In this document: positions 42,825 to 51,429 of the stretch, one piece after another
How the letters are laid out: each line of letters begins with the position of its first letter
Numbering within the stretch: position 1 is the first letter of the stretch
Assembly (NCBI GenBank): GCA_934438135.1
Contig: CAKSBP010000012.1
Span: forward strand, 1-64,000
From: an uncultured Clostridium sp.
GTDB taxonomy: Bacteria; Bacillota; Clostridia; Lachnospirales; Lachnospiraceae
DNA: 64,000 bases
Direction of reading: 5' to 3'
Made by a program: the position numbers and the translations under genes
The notes under the pieces: generated by a model
Seen by the model: the letters and a program-made list of their open reading frames with translations, nothing else
Databases searched by the model: none
What the model was told of the DNA's origin: nothing

Positions 42825-44579
42825 ATGGAAAAATGGTTTATTAAAAATAAAAAAGCGGATTTTAGTCTCATTGCCAGACAATTTGGAATTCGTGAAGTAA
42901 CAGCAAGAATTGCTGTGAACAGGGGAATCTCTTCTGCAGAACAGATGGAACAGTATCTGCGTCCGGATATTCAGCAGATGGAAGCACCAGATCATATGAA
43001 AGACTTGGTGAAAGCCTGTGAAATTCTGAAAGAGAAAATTGAGGCAGGAAAACGGATTCGTGTGATTGGAGATTATGATGTAGATGGAGTCATGTCTACG
43101 TATATTCTGATCACGGTTTTGAAAAAATGTGGTGCCCATGTAGATTATGAGATTCCTGATCGTATCAAAGATGGATATGGAGTGAATATTTCTATTATTC
43201 AGGCTGCCTATGAAGATGGAATTGATACCATTATTACGTGCGACAATGGTATTGCAGCATTTGAACAGATGGAACATGCAGGAAAACTTGGCATTACCAC
43301 GATTATTACAGATCATCATGATATTCCATTTAATGAAATCGATGGGGAGAAAGTTCATATAGTACCAAATGCAGATGCTGTTGTAAATCCAAAGCAGCCG
43401 AACTGTTCTTATTCTTTTAAAAATTTATGCGGTGCAGGGGTTACGTATAAAATGGCACAGTATTTATATAATATGTTCGGCCTTGATGGGTTAGATGAGC
43501 TGTTGGAATTTGCTGCAATTGCAACGGTATGTGATGTTATGGATTTGACTGGAGAAAACCGGACGTTCGTTCAATACGGTTTAAAGGCAGTATCCCAGTC
43601 TAAGAATTTTGGAATTCAGGCATTATTAAGAGAAAATGGTCTGGAAGATAAAAAAATTTCTTCTTATCACTTTGGTTTCGTAATTGGACCATGTATCAAT
43701 GCGTCTGGCAGACTGGAGTCGGCAAAATTGGCACTTCGTATGTTTTTGACAGATAATATGGAGACTGCTACAGAATATGCAAAGAAATTAAAAGAACTGA
43801 ATGAAGAACGGAAAGAACTTACCAATCAAGGAATTGTAGAAGCATGTCAGCAGGCAGAAGAACAGTATATGAATGATAAAGTGCTGGTTATTTATCTGGA
43901 AAACTGTCATGAAAGTATTGCTGGTATTATTGCAGGAAGAGTAAGGGAACGTTATAATAAACCGACTCTTGTCCTGACAAAAGCAGAAGAAGGTGTGAAA
44001 GGCTCAGGACGTTCTATTGAAGCTTATAATATGTTTGAAAAACTGAACGAATGCAAAGAACTATTAGATAAATTTGGAGGACATCCTCTGGCTGCTGGTC
44101 TGTCTCTGCAGGCAGAAAAGGTTCCTATACTTCGTAAACAGCTGAATGAAAACTCTGGTTTATCAGAAGAAGATTTGGTGAAGAAAGTATCGTTTGATAT
44201 GGTACTTCCATTTGAAGAAGTGGACTTTCAGCTGTTAGATGAAATAGAACGTCTGGAGCCATTTGGAAAAGCAAATGAAAAACCATTGTTCGCTTTGAAA
44301 GATGTAAAATTAATCAATGCAAAAATTCTGGGAAAAGATAAGAATGTATTAAAGCTGACGGTATCTTCGAAGGGAAGCAGAAATATTTATACAGCAATGC
44401 TATTTAATAATCTAGAACAGTTTGAAGAACGTCTTTCAGAGAAATATGGGGAAAATGCAGTTTCTGGTCTTTACGCAGGGGCATCCCAGGATATCTATAT
44501 GGACATAGTATTTTATCCAAATAGAAATGATTATAATGGGAGAAGCACTATACAGTATATTATTCAACATTTTCGTTAA
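42825..44579 (+). CDS. recJ: single-stranded-DNA-specific exonuclease RecJ
   Basis: 5'-to-3' exonuclease of DNA repair. The 584-residue protein has the DHH-family motifs VIGDYDVDGVMSTYI, CDNGIAAFEQ, TIITDHHDIP and ECGP-region VCDVMDL, plus the DHHA1 motif GSGRSIEAYNMFEKL with GGHPLAAGLSLQ, and a C-terminal nucleic-acid-binding domain (LEPFGKANEKPLF). It is at the short end of the RecJ range. The ribosome binding site is weak (GGGTGAATAAGT). Confidence 0.93.
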   Translation: MEKWFIKNKKADFSLIARQFGIREVTARIAVNRGISSAEQMEQYLRPDIQQMEAPDHMKDLVKACEILKEKIEAGKRIRVIGDYDVDGVMSTYILITVLKKCGAHVDYEIPDRIKDGYGVNISIIQAAYEDGIDTIITCDNGIAAFEQMEHAGKLGITTIITDHHDIPFNEIDGEKVHIVPNADAVVNPKQPNCSYSFKNLCGAGVTYKMAQYLYNMFGLDGLDELLEFAAIATVCDVMDLTGENRTFVQYGLKAVSQSKNFGIQALLRENGLEDKKISSYHFGFVIGPCINASGRLESAKLALRMFLTDNMETATEYAKKLKELNEERKELTNQGIVEACQQAEEQYMNDKVLVIYLENCHESIAGIIAGRVRERYNKPTLVLTKAEEGVKGSGRSIEAYNMFEKLNECKELLDKFGGHPLAAGLSLQAEKVPILRKQLNENSGLSEEDLVKKVSFDMVLPFEEVDFQLLDEIERLEPFGKANEKPLFALKDVKLINAKILGKDKNVLKLTVSSKGSRNIYTAMLFNNLEQFEERLSEKYGENAVSGLYAGASQDIYMDIVFYPNRNDYNGRSTIQYIIQHFR

Positions 44580-44585
44580 TGGATC

Positions 44586-44613
44586 TTGCTTTTTATGTAG
44601 GAAATGATAAAAT
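44586..44613 (+). promoter_or_regulatory. apt promoter
   Basis: TTGCTT (44586-44591), 16-base spacer, TAAAAT (44608-44613). A hairpin GCTGAC/GTCAGC lies in the leader (about 44657-44686). Confidence 0.55.
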
Positions 44614-44715
44614 AAATAAGTTGGAAGTTATTTGATTTTGAAAGAAACGGTGGATGCTGACAGAGAAGCAGAATTAGCAGTCAGCGGAAATTGACAGAAG
44701 AAAGGTAGATAATAG

Positions 44716-45240
44716 ATGAAGAAATTAGAAGAGTACGTTAGAAGCATACCAGATTTCCCAGAGGAAGGAATTATTTTCCGTGATGTAACGAGTGTTCTTC
44801 AGGATAAAGACAGTTTAAAAATGTCTATTGATGCGATTCAGGAAGAATTAAAAGACGTAGATTTTGACTTAGTACTTGGACCAGAATCCCGTGGATTTAT
44901 TTTCGGTGTACCAGTTGCATACAATATGAACAAAGGATTCATTCCTGTCCGTAAAAAAGGAAAACTTCCATGTGAAACAGTAGAAATGGAATATGATTTA
45001 GAGTATGGCACAGCTGTGATTGAAATGCATAAAGATGCAATCAAACCTGGTCAGAAAGTTGTTATCATTGATGATTTAATTGCGACAGGTGGAACAATTG
45101 AAGCAATTATTAAATTAGTTGAAAAATTAGGCGGAGAAGTTGTTAAGGTTGTTTTCTTAATGGAATTAGAAGGACTCAAAGGAAGAGAAAAGCTGAACGG
45201 CTATGAAGTAGCATCTGTAATCCGCTACGCAGGAAAATAA
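44716..45240 (+). CDS. apt: adenine phosphoribosyltransferase
   Basis: Salvages adenine with PRPP to AMP. The 174-residue protein has the Apt signatures IPDFPEEGIIFRDVT, LGPESRGFIFGVPVA, VRKKGKLP and the PRPP loop VVIIDDLIATGGT. It follows recJ by 137 bases with its own promoter. In many Firmicutes relA lies downstream of apt; here a ROK kinase follows instead. Confidence 0.97.
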   Translation: MKKLEEYVRSIPDFPEEGIIFRDVTSVLQDKDSLKMSIDAIQEELKDVDFDLVLGPESRGFIFGVPVAYNMNKGFIPVRKKGKLPCETVEMEYDLEYGTAVIEMHKDAIKPGQKVVIIDDLIATGGTIEAIIKLVEKLGGEVVKVVFLMELEGLKGREKLNGYEVASVIRYAGK

Positions 45241-45270
45241 TCAGATTTTGAATGGGTATACACAGGTAGA

Positions 45271-46170
45271 ATGGGGGCTGTTAATTTGGTTATTGGAGCA
45301 GTAGAAGCAGGGGGAACCAAGATGGTATGTGCAGTTGGAGATGAGAACGGTTCTTTTACAGAAAGAGCAGTATTTCCAACAGAGACACCAGAAATCACTA
45401 TACCAAAGATGTTGGAGTTTTTTACAAAATTTCCTTTGGATGCCTTAGGAATCGGCTGTTTTGGACCTTTGGATTTGAATCCACAATCAAATACCTATGG
45501 ATTTATTACGAATACACCAAAACTGGCATGGAGAAATGTTAATATTTTAAGCGAATTTGAAAAAGGATTGAATATTCCTGCAGCATTGGACACTGATGTA
45601 AACGGAGCCGCATTAGGTGAGGCCGTTCTGGGTGCTGGAAAAGGAAAGGATACCATAATTTATATTACAATTGGTACGGGAGTCGGAGTCGGCGTATATT
45701 TAAATGGTATGCTCCTTCATGGACTGATTCATCCAGAGGCAGGTCACATTATGCTTACAAAAAGGGAAGACGATCCATTTGAGGGGATTTGTCCATATCA
45801 TCACCACTGTATGGAGGGGCTTGCTTCGGGACCATCCATTCGTGCAAGATGGGGAAAAGATGCAAAGGAACTGGTAGATAATGATGCCGTCTGGGAACTG
45901 GAAGCAGATTATATTGCTCAGGCAGTTTCTACGTATATATTGGCATATTCTCCAGAACGAATTATTCTGTCTGGAGGTGTTATGCACCAGAAACAGCTTT
46001 TTCCGTTGATTCGAAAGAAAGTGAAAGAACAGCTGAACGGATATCTGTCACATCCAGTCTTTGATGGAACATTGGAAGATTATATTGTTTGGGCCGGATT
46101 AGGGGATGACGCTGGTATCAAAGGGGCATTGCTGCTTGGAAAATCGGCAGTGCTTAAAAAGAGAGCATAA
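45271..46170 (+). CDS. ROK-family sugar kinase, probably fructokinase
   Basis: A 299-residue kinase with the ROK layout: ATP loop GAVEAGGTKMVCAVG, catalytic Asp in ALDTDVNGAALGE, YITIGTGVGVGVY and the zinc motif GHIM...CPYHHHCMEGLASG. The HPEAGHIM and zinc stretch and the next gene (mannose-6-phosphate isomerase) fit the GmuE/ScrK-type fructokinases that make fructose-6-phosphate. The ATG at 45271 has only CAGGTAG before it, so a start a few codons later is possible. Confidence 0.88.
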   Translation: MGAVNLVIGAVEAGGTKMVCAVGDENGSFTERAVFPTETPEITIPKMLEFFTKFPLDALGIGCFGPLDLNPQSNTYGFITNTPKLAWRNVNILSEFEKGLNIPAALDTDVNGAALGEAVLGAGKGKDTIIYITIGTGVGVGVYLNGMLLHGLIHPEAGHIMLTKREDDPFEGICPYHHHCMEGLASGPSIRARWGKDAKELVDNDAVWELEADYIAQAVSTYILAYSPERIILSGGVMHQKQLFPLIRKKVKEQLNGYLSHPVFDGTLEDYIVWAGLGDDAGIKGALLLGKSAVLKKRA

Positions 46171-46184
46171 AGAAAAGAAGATGT

Positions 46185-46209
46185 GGAGGTCGTAAGATCT
46201 CCCTTTTTT
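46185..46209 (+). terminator. intrinsic terminator of the ROK gene
   Basis: GGAGGTC (46185-46191) pairs with GATCTCC (46196-46202) over a GTAA tetraloop, followed by CTTTTTT. Confidence 0.85.
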
Positions 46210-46281
46210 AGTATAGATAACTGTTTTTCGGAAAGAATCCCATGTTTTATAATAATTTTATTTCTCATACAGGATTTTTTA

Positions 46282-46290
46282 TGCTACAAT
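46282..46290 (+). promoter_or_regulatory. manA promoter, extended -10
   Basis: TGCTACAAT; 58 bases before the start codon; -35 weak. Confidence 0.5.
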
Positions 46291-46347
46291 AGACATGTTA
46301 AAGAATAGGTACAGTATTTTTCTGTATGAAGCTAAAGGAGATATGTC

Positions 46348-47280
46348 ATGAAAGAATTAATTCTAATAGAACCTGTCTTTAAAGAAGCAATATGGGGCGG
46401 AAACCGATTAAGGACAGACTTTCACTATGAAATACCGAGCGATAAAACAGGTGAGTGCTGGGCGGTCAGTGCACATGCAAATGGTGACTGTCTGGTAAAG
46501 GAAGGTTCCTATAAAGGAAAACATCTAAGCTGGCTCTGGGAACATCATAGAGAGTTGTTTGGCAATCTGGAAGGAAATGTATTTCCATTATTAATAAAGA
46601 TTATTGATGCAAAAGATGATTTAAGTATCCAGGTCCATCCTGATGATGTCTATGCGAAAGAATATGAGAATGGTTCGCTTGGCAAAACAGAATGTTGGTA
46701 TATCCTGGACTGTGAACCAAATGCAGAGATAGTAATTGGACATAATGCACAGTCAAAAGAACAACTGAAAGAAATGATAGAAGAAAACAGGTGGAATGAT
46801 TTAATTAAAGTGCGTCCGATAAAAAAGGGAGATTTCTTTCAGATTACACCAGGAACTGTTCATGCGATTAAGAAAGGCACGGTTATATTAGAAACCCAGC
46901 AGAGCAGTGATATTACATATCGTTTGTACGACTACGGAAGGCTGAAAGATGGAAAGCCTAGGGAACTTCATCTGGCGAAGAGCATAGATGTAATCAAGTG
47001 TCCACATAAGGATGTTAGTCTGGAACGGAAAATTACAAAATTAACATATGGAGAAAAGGAAGAACTGGTAAAGTGTAGTTTTTATACTGTAAACAGACTT
47101 AAGATAACTGGTGAAGAAAAATTTACCCAGGATAAACCATTTCAGATTATGAGTGTGATAGACGGCGAAGGATATGTAGATGATGTCAAAATTTCCAAAG
47201 GAAGCCACTTCATTATACCGGCTGGATACGGTCAATATGTATTAAAGGGTGAAATGGAGCTTGTGATGTCTTATGTATAA
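46348..47280 (+). CDS. manA: mannose-6-phosphate isomerase, class I
   Basis: Interconverts mannose-6-phosphate and fructose-6-phosphate. The 310-residue zinc cupin has IWGGNRLR near the N-terminus, the metal motif DLSIQVHPDDVYA with GKTECWYIL, FQITPGTVHAI and SSDITYRLYDYGR. Size matches the short Firmicute ManA type. The ATG follows AAAGGAGATATGTC. It probably supplies the same pathway as the ROK kinase upstream, but has its own promoter. Confidence 0.95.
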   Translation: MKELILIEPVFKEAIWGGNRLRTDFHYEIPSDKTGECWAVSAHANGDCLVKEGSYKGKHLSWLWEHHRELFGNLEGNVFPLLIKIIDAKDDLSIQVHPDDVYAKEYENGSLGKTECWYILDCEPNAEIVIGHNAQSKEQLKEMIEENRWNDLIKVRPIKKGDFFQITPGTVHAIKKGTVILETQQSSDITYRLYDYGRLKDGKPRELHLAKSIDVIKCPHKDVSLERKITKLTYGEKEELVKCSFYTVNRLKITGEEKFTQDKPFQIMSVIDGEGYVDDVKISKGSHFIIPAGYGQYVLKGEMELVMSYV

Positions 47281-47303
47281 AAAGGTGAAAGGATAGTTTT
47301 AAA

Positions 47304-47945
47304 ATGAATAGTTTGTTTAACCTGGATAACCCAGTTATGCGTTTTTTATCCAAAGTATTTGATGTAATGTACTTAAGTGTACTATGGGGGTTATTTTCAC
47401 TTCCGATTATCACAATCGGAGCGTCAACGACAGCGATGTATTATACAACGGTAAAGGTGATTCGTCGTGAACGTGGGTATGTATTCCAGGAGTTCTGGAA
47501 AAGTTTTAAGGTAAATCTGGTACAGAGTACACTTGCATGGATTCTTGTTATGATTGGTGGTGCATTATTTGCAACCAATGTTATGTTTGCTAAAAATCTA
47601 GACAGCCAGTTTGGAATGGTATTAGAAGCCGTATATATTGTAATGTGTGCAATGGTACTCGGAACAGGTATGTACATTTTCCCTGTTATGTCCCGTTTTA
47701 CTATGAAACTGTTTCCGTTAATTAAAACATGTTCCTTTCTGCTGTTAAAGTATTTTCCAAGAAGTCTGGTTTTAGCAGCCATTACAGCTGCATCTGTATT
47801 TTTTATTTACTTACAGCCAATTATGTCATTTTTTGTACCAGTATGTGGAACACTTCTGTTTTCTTTGATGATGGAACCAATTTTAAAGAAGTATACACCT
47901 CATGCAAATGAAGGTGATAACCGCGATGAGTGGTACTTAGAATAA
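47304..47945 (+). CDS. YesL-like (DUF624) membrane protein
   Basis: A 213-residue protein of the DUF624/YesL family with about five membrane helices. The family N-terminus is recognisable (NLDNPVMRFLSKVFDVMYLSVLWGLF, with a GASTTAMYY turn after the first helix). Such proteins often accompany carbohydrate ABC transporters or two-component systems; none is here. Function unknown. It starts 24 bases after manA with GGTGAAAGG upstream, so it is probably co-transcribed. Confidence 0.88.
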   Translation: MNSLFNLDNPVMRFLSKVFDVMYLSVLWGLFSLPIITIGASTTAMYYTTVKVIRRERGYVFQEFWKSFKVNLVQSTLAWILVMIGGALFATNVMFAKNLDSQFGMVLEAVYIVMCAMVLGTGMYIFPVMSRFTMKLFPLIKTCSFLLLKYFPRSLVLAAITAASVFFIYLQPIMSFFVPVCGTLLFSLMMEPILKKYTPHANEGDNRDEWYLE

Positions 47946-48042
47946 GAAAGTGAATCAGGCTGCATCTTTTTATTTGAAACAAAAGAGCAGCCTTTTCTAT
48001 ATAGGATAAATTTTGTGTGAATGAAGAGTCTGGGGGATTTAT

Positions 48043-50301
48043 ATGGATAAGAAATTGTATGATTTAATGAACTGGGAAAGAATCGAAAGTATTGTATATT
48101 CTGATAATGACGAACCAGGAAAATTTTTAGGTGCCCACGCAGTTTCCGGGGGGATACTTGTGCAGGCATTTTTTCCGGATGCAGTGAAAGTCCTGGTTGT
48201 TTCAAATAAAAGAAAGAAACCATATGAAATGGAACTGGTGGATGAGGCAGGCTTTTTTGCTGTTCTAATTCCAGGTAAGAAAGTTCCTGATTATCACTAT
48301 GAAGTAGTTTATGCTAAGGAAAGAGTAGAAATCTGTTATGATCCGTATGTTTTTCCACAAAGCCTGAATGCGTCAGATTTAAAGCAGTATGAGGCAGGGG
48401 TGCATTATACGGTTTACGAAAAGCTTGGTGCCCATGTGATGGTATTAAATGGTGTAGAAGGTGTTAGTTTTGCTGTCTGGGCGCCCAATGCAGTACGGGT
48501 TAGTGTGGTAGGTGATTTTAATTTTTGGGATGGCAGAAGACATCCAATGAATCGTCTTGGAAACTCTGGTATTTTTCAGCTGTTTATTCCTGGACTTAAA
48601 GAAGGTGAGATTTATAAATATGAAATTAAGGTAAAGGGTGACTTAACCATGTTAAAGTCCGATCCATTTGCCTTTGAGACGGAACTCCGTCCAAATAACG
48701 CCAGTGTAATCTGTAATCTTGACAAACTGTCGTGGAATGATGAGAAATGGCAGCAGCAGTTGAAAACAAAGGATTTAGAGACAAGTCCTGTTTCTATTTA
48801 CGAAGTACATCTTGGTTCCTTTAAAAAACCGGAGGATGAAAGAGAATTTTATAATTACAGGGAATTGGCAGATATGCTGGCAGATTATCTGAAAGATATG
48901 CATTATACGCATATAGAGCTTCTTCCAATTATGGAACATCCGTTGGATGAATCCTGGGGATATCAGGTAACTGGATATTATGCACCGACAAAACGATATG
49001 GAACACCAGAAGATTTTGCTTACTTTGTAAATAAGATGCATGCTTCGGGAATTGGTGTTATTTTAGACTGGGTTCCAGCGCATTTTCCAAGGGATGGATT
49101 TGGTCTTGCCGGTTTTGATGGAACCTGCCTGTATGAACATTTAGATCCAAGACAGGGAAGCCATCCTCATTGGGGAACTTTGATTTATAATTACAAACGT
49201 CCACAGGTAGCAAACTTCCTGATTGCCAATGCATTATTCTGGGCAGAAAAATATCATATTGATGGAATTCGCATGGATGCTGTTGCTTCTATGCTTTATC
49301 TGGATTATGGAAAACAGGACGGTGAATGGATACCAAACATTTACGGTGGAAATGAGAATCTGGATGCGGTAGAATTTTTAAGACACTTAAATACAATCTT
49401 TAAAAAACGAAATCCCGAAAAAATGCTCATTGCAGAAGAATCCACGGCATGGCCGTTAGTAACCGGTGATGTGAAAAAGGATGGACTTGGATTTGATTTT
49501 AAGTGGAACATGGGATGGATGAATGATTTTACCGACTATATGAGGACTGATCCGCTTTTTCGTAAAGGAAAGCATGGAGAACTTTTATTTAGTATGGTTT
49601 ATGCATACAGCGAAAAGTTTTTCCTGATTTTTTCCCATGATGAAGTGGTTCATGGCAAAGGTTCCATGATTCAGAAAATGCCGGGGGATTATGAGCAGAA
49701 ATTTGCTGGTCTTAGACTCTGTTATGGATTTATGATGGCACACCCTGGAAAGAAACTGCTGTTTATGGGACAGGAATTCGGGCAGTTTGATGAGTGGAGT
49801 GAGAAGAAAGCACTGGAATGGGAATTGCTTTCTGAATACGATTCTCATAAAAATATGCAGAATTATGTAAGGGAGTTGAATAAATTCTATCAGAAGCAGA
49901 AGGCATTTTATGAACTGGATTATCAGGAAGAGGGCTTTGAATGGGTCAGCAGCCTGGATGCTGATCACAGTGTGGTAACCTTTTTAAGAAAAACAGAAAA
50001 AATAGAAGAAACCATGTTTATTGTATGTAATTTTACTCCGGTTTCGTATGATGACTTTACTTTAGGGGTACCATTTAAAGGGAAGTATAAAGAAGTGTTT
50101 AATAGTGATCGTGTGGAGTTCGGCGGAAGTGGATTTGTCAATCCAAGAGTGAAGCTTTCCAAGGAGGCTGCTTGTGATGGCAGAGACGATTCTATTAAAA
50201 TTAAGCTGGCACCGCTGGCATTCCAGGCATTTACCTGTACGCCGGTTCAAATGCAGGCCAAAACACAGAAGGGAAGAAAGAAACGCCAGGAGGTTAAGTA
50301 A
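48043..50301 (+). CDS. glgB: 1,4-alpha-glucan branching enzyme
   Basis: Introduces alpha-1,6 branches into glycogen. The 752-residue GH13 protein has an N-terminal CBM48 module (about 125-215, VSFAVWAPNAVRVSVVGDFN) preceded by an extra N-domain, the GH13 regions DWVPAHFP, GIRMDAVASM (nucleophile Asp), IAEESTAWP (acid Glu) and FSHDEVVHG, and a C-terminal beta domain. The ATG follows GGGGGATTTAT. Its stop TAA overlaps the ATG of mscS by one base. Other glycogen genes are outside the window. Confidence 0.97.
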   Translation: MDKKLYDLMNWERIESIVYSDNDEPGKFLGAHAVSGGILVQAFFPDAVKVLVVSNKRKKPYEMELVDEAGFFAVLIPGKKVPDYHYEVVYAKERVEICYDPYVFPQSLNASDLKQYEAGVHYTVYEKLGAHVMVLNGVEGVSFAVWAPNAVRVSVVGDFNFWDGRRHPMNRLGNSGIFQLFIPGLKEGEIYKYEIKVKGDLTMLKSDPFAFETELRPNNASVICNLDKLSWNDEKWQQQLKTKDLETSPVSIYEVHLGSFKKPEDEREFYNYRELADMLADYLKDMHYTHIELLPIMEHPLDESWGYQVTGYYAPTKRYGTPEDFAYFVNKMHASGIGVILDWVPAHFPRDGFGLAGFDGTCLYEHLDPRQGSHPHWGTLIYNYKRPQVANFLIANALFWAEKYHIDGIRMDAVASMLYLDYGKQDGEWIPNIYGGNENLDAVEFLRHLNTIFKKRNPEKMLIAEESTAWPLVTGDVKKDGLGFDFKWNMGWMNDFTDYMRTDPLFRKGKHGELLFSMVYAYSEKFFLIFSHDEVVHGKGSMIQKMPGDYEQKFAGLRLCYGFMMAHPGKKLLFMGQEFGQFDEWSEKKALEWELLSEYDSHKNMQNYVRELNKFYQKQKAFYELDYQEEGFEWVSSLDADHSVVTFLRKTEKIEETMFIVCNFTPVSYDDFTLGVPFKGKYKEVFNSDRVEFGGSGFVNPRVKLSKEAACDGRDDSIKIKLAPLAFQAFTCTPVQMQAKTQKGRKKRQEVK

Positions 50302-51185
50302 TGAAAGTTATTCCATATGTTTTGCTGACAACAGACCTGACTGAGCAGGTAGAAGAGGCAAAATTAAAATTAACATATTGGGATGAGTTATTAAAAAATT
50401 TAGGAGATAAGGCAGTCAGTTTTGGACTATCGATTCTGGCTGCTGTTATAGCTGCATTTATCGGAAAAAAACTGATAAATTTTATTATACGTCTGTTAAA
50501 AAAATCTTTTGAGCGGACTAGTGTGGATGAAGGGGTATCAAAATTTTTGATTTCTATGATCCGGGTATTATTATATGTAGTCCTGATTATGACTGTTATA
50601 TCCATTTTAGGAATTCAGACTACATCATTTGCTGCAATTATCGGTTCTGCTGGTGTTACTATCGGTCTTGCATTTCAAGGCAGTTTATCCAACTTTGCAG
50701 GAGGAGTTTTGATTCTTCTGTTAAAGCCATTTAAAGTTGGAGATTATATTATTGCCGAAGGAAATGAAGGAACTGTTACTGGAATTGACATTTTTTATAC
50801 CAGGCTTCAGACGGTAGACAATCGTTTTGTTGTGATTCCAAACGGAAAAATATCCAATTGCAATCTGACAAATGTTACATCAGAAGAGGAACGTCGGCTT
50901 GACTTATTTGTCGATATAGATTATTCTGAAAATGTAAAAAGAGTCAGGGACATTTTATTACAGGTTCTCAATAGAAATGAAATGATTCTGAAAGGGGAAC
51001 ACCCGATTGACATTTTTGTTGATAATTTTGAGGCCAGCTCCATTCGTATGGGGATAAGGGTTTGGGTCGAGACAGATAATTACTGGAAGCTTAAGTGGCA
51101 CTTACTAGAAGAAATTAAGGAAACTTTTGATCACAATCATGTGGTAATTCCATATAATCAGTTAGATGTAAATCTAAAAAAATAG
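50301..51185 (+). CDS. mscS: small-conductance mechanosensitive channel
   Basis: Opens under membrane tension to release solutes after hypo-osmotic shock. The 294-residue protein has three N-terminal helices, the pore-lining TM3 (SAGVTIGLAFQGSLSNFAGG), LKPFKVGDYI and a cytosolic alpha/beta domain (FVVIPNGKISNCNLTN). It overlaps the glgB stop by one base, so translation is coupled; the functional link to glycogen is unclear. Confidence 0.95.
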   Translation: MKVIPYVLLTTDLTEQVEEAKLKLTYWDELLKNLGDKAVSFGLSILAAVIAAFIGKKLINFIIRLLKKSFERTSVDEGVSKFLISMIRVLLYVVLIMTVISILGIQTTSFAAIIGSAGVTIGLAFQGSLSNFAGGVLILLLKPFKVGDYIIAEGNEGTVTGIDIFYTRLQTVDNRFVVIPNGKISNCNLTNVTSEEERRLDLFVDIDYSENVKRVRDILLQVLNRNEMILKGEHPIDIFVDNFEASSIRMGIRVWVETDNYWKLKWHLLEEIKETFDHNHVVIPYNQLDVNLKK

Positions 51186-51204
51186 AGCGTGGCGTCTATT
51201 TTTT
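51177..51204 (+). terminator. intrinsic terminator of glgB-mscS
   Basis: AAAAAATAGA (51177-51186) pairs with TCTATTTTTT (51195-51204); the 3' arm is the U tract. It overlaps the mscS stop codon. Confidence 0.6.
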
Positions 51205-51266
51205 ATGGCACTGGAAAAATTAATTTAAATTTTTTCAAAAAACACTTTATTTTTTTTAAGAAACGT

Positions 51267-51345
51267 GTTATCTTATTAACAACGAAATGTTGAATTCGTT
51301 TTGGAGCAAAGGTGTTCTCAAGAGTATTTGAGAACACCTTTTTTC
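51267..51345 (+). promoter_or_regulatory. glnN leader with promoter and transcription attenuator
   Basis: TGTTATCTT (51267-51274... -10 TATCTT at 51269) starts a leader with a small hairpin CAACGAAATGTTG and then a strong terminator, AAAGGTGTTCTCAA (51308-51321) with TTGAGAACACCTTT (51328-51341) over a hexaloop, plus T run. It sits about 85 bases before the glnN start and no gene intervenes, so it can act as an attenuator. ANTAR-type antiterminators act on two hexaloop hairpins at some clostridial nitrogen genes; the loop here does not clearly match. Confidence 0.55.
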
Positions 51346-51429
51346 ATGCCATAGGAATTTCTGTGTTTTTACATAGTATTTTGAGGCAATGAACAACATA
51401 GATTATGTATGGAAGGATGGATATGTATT

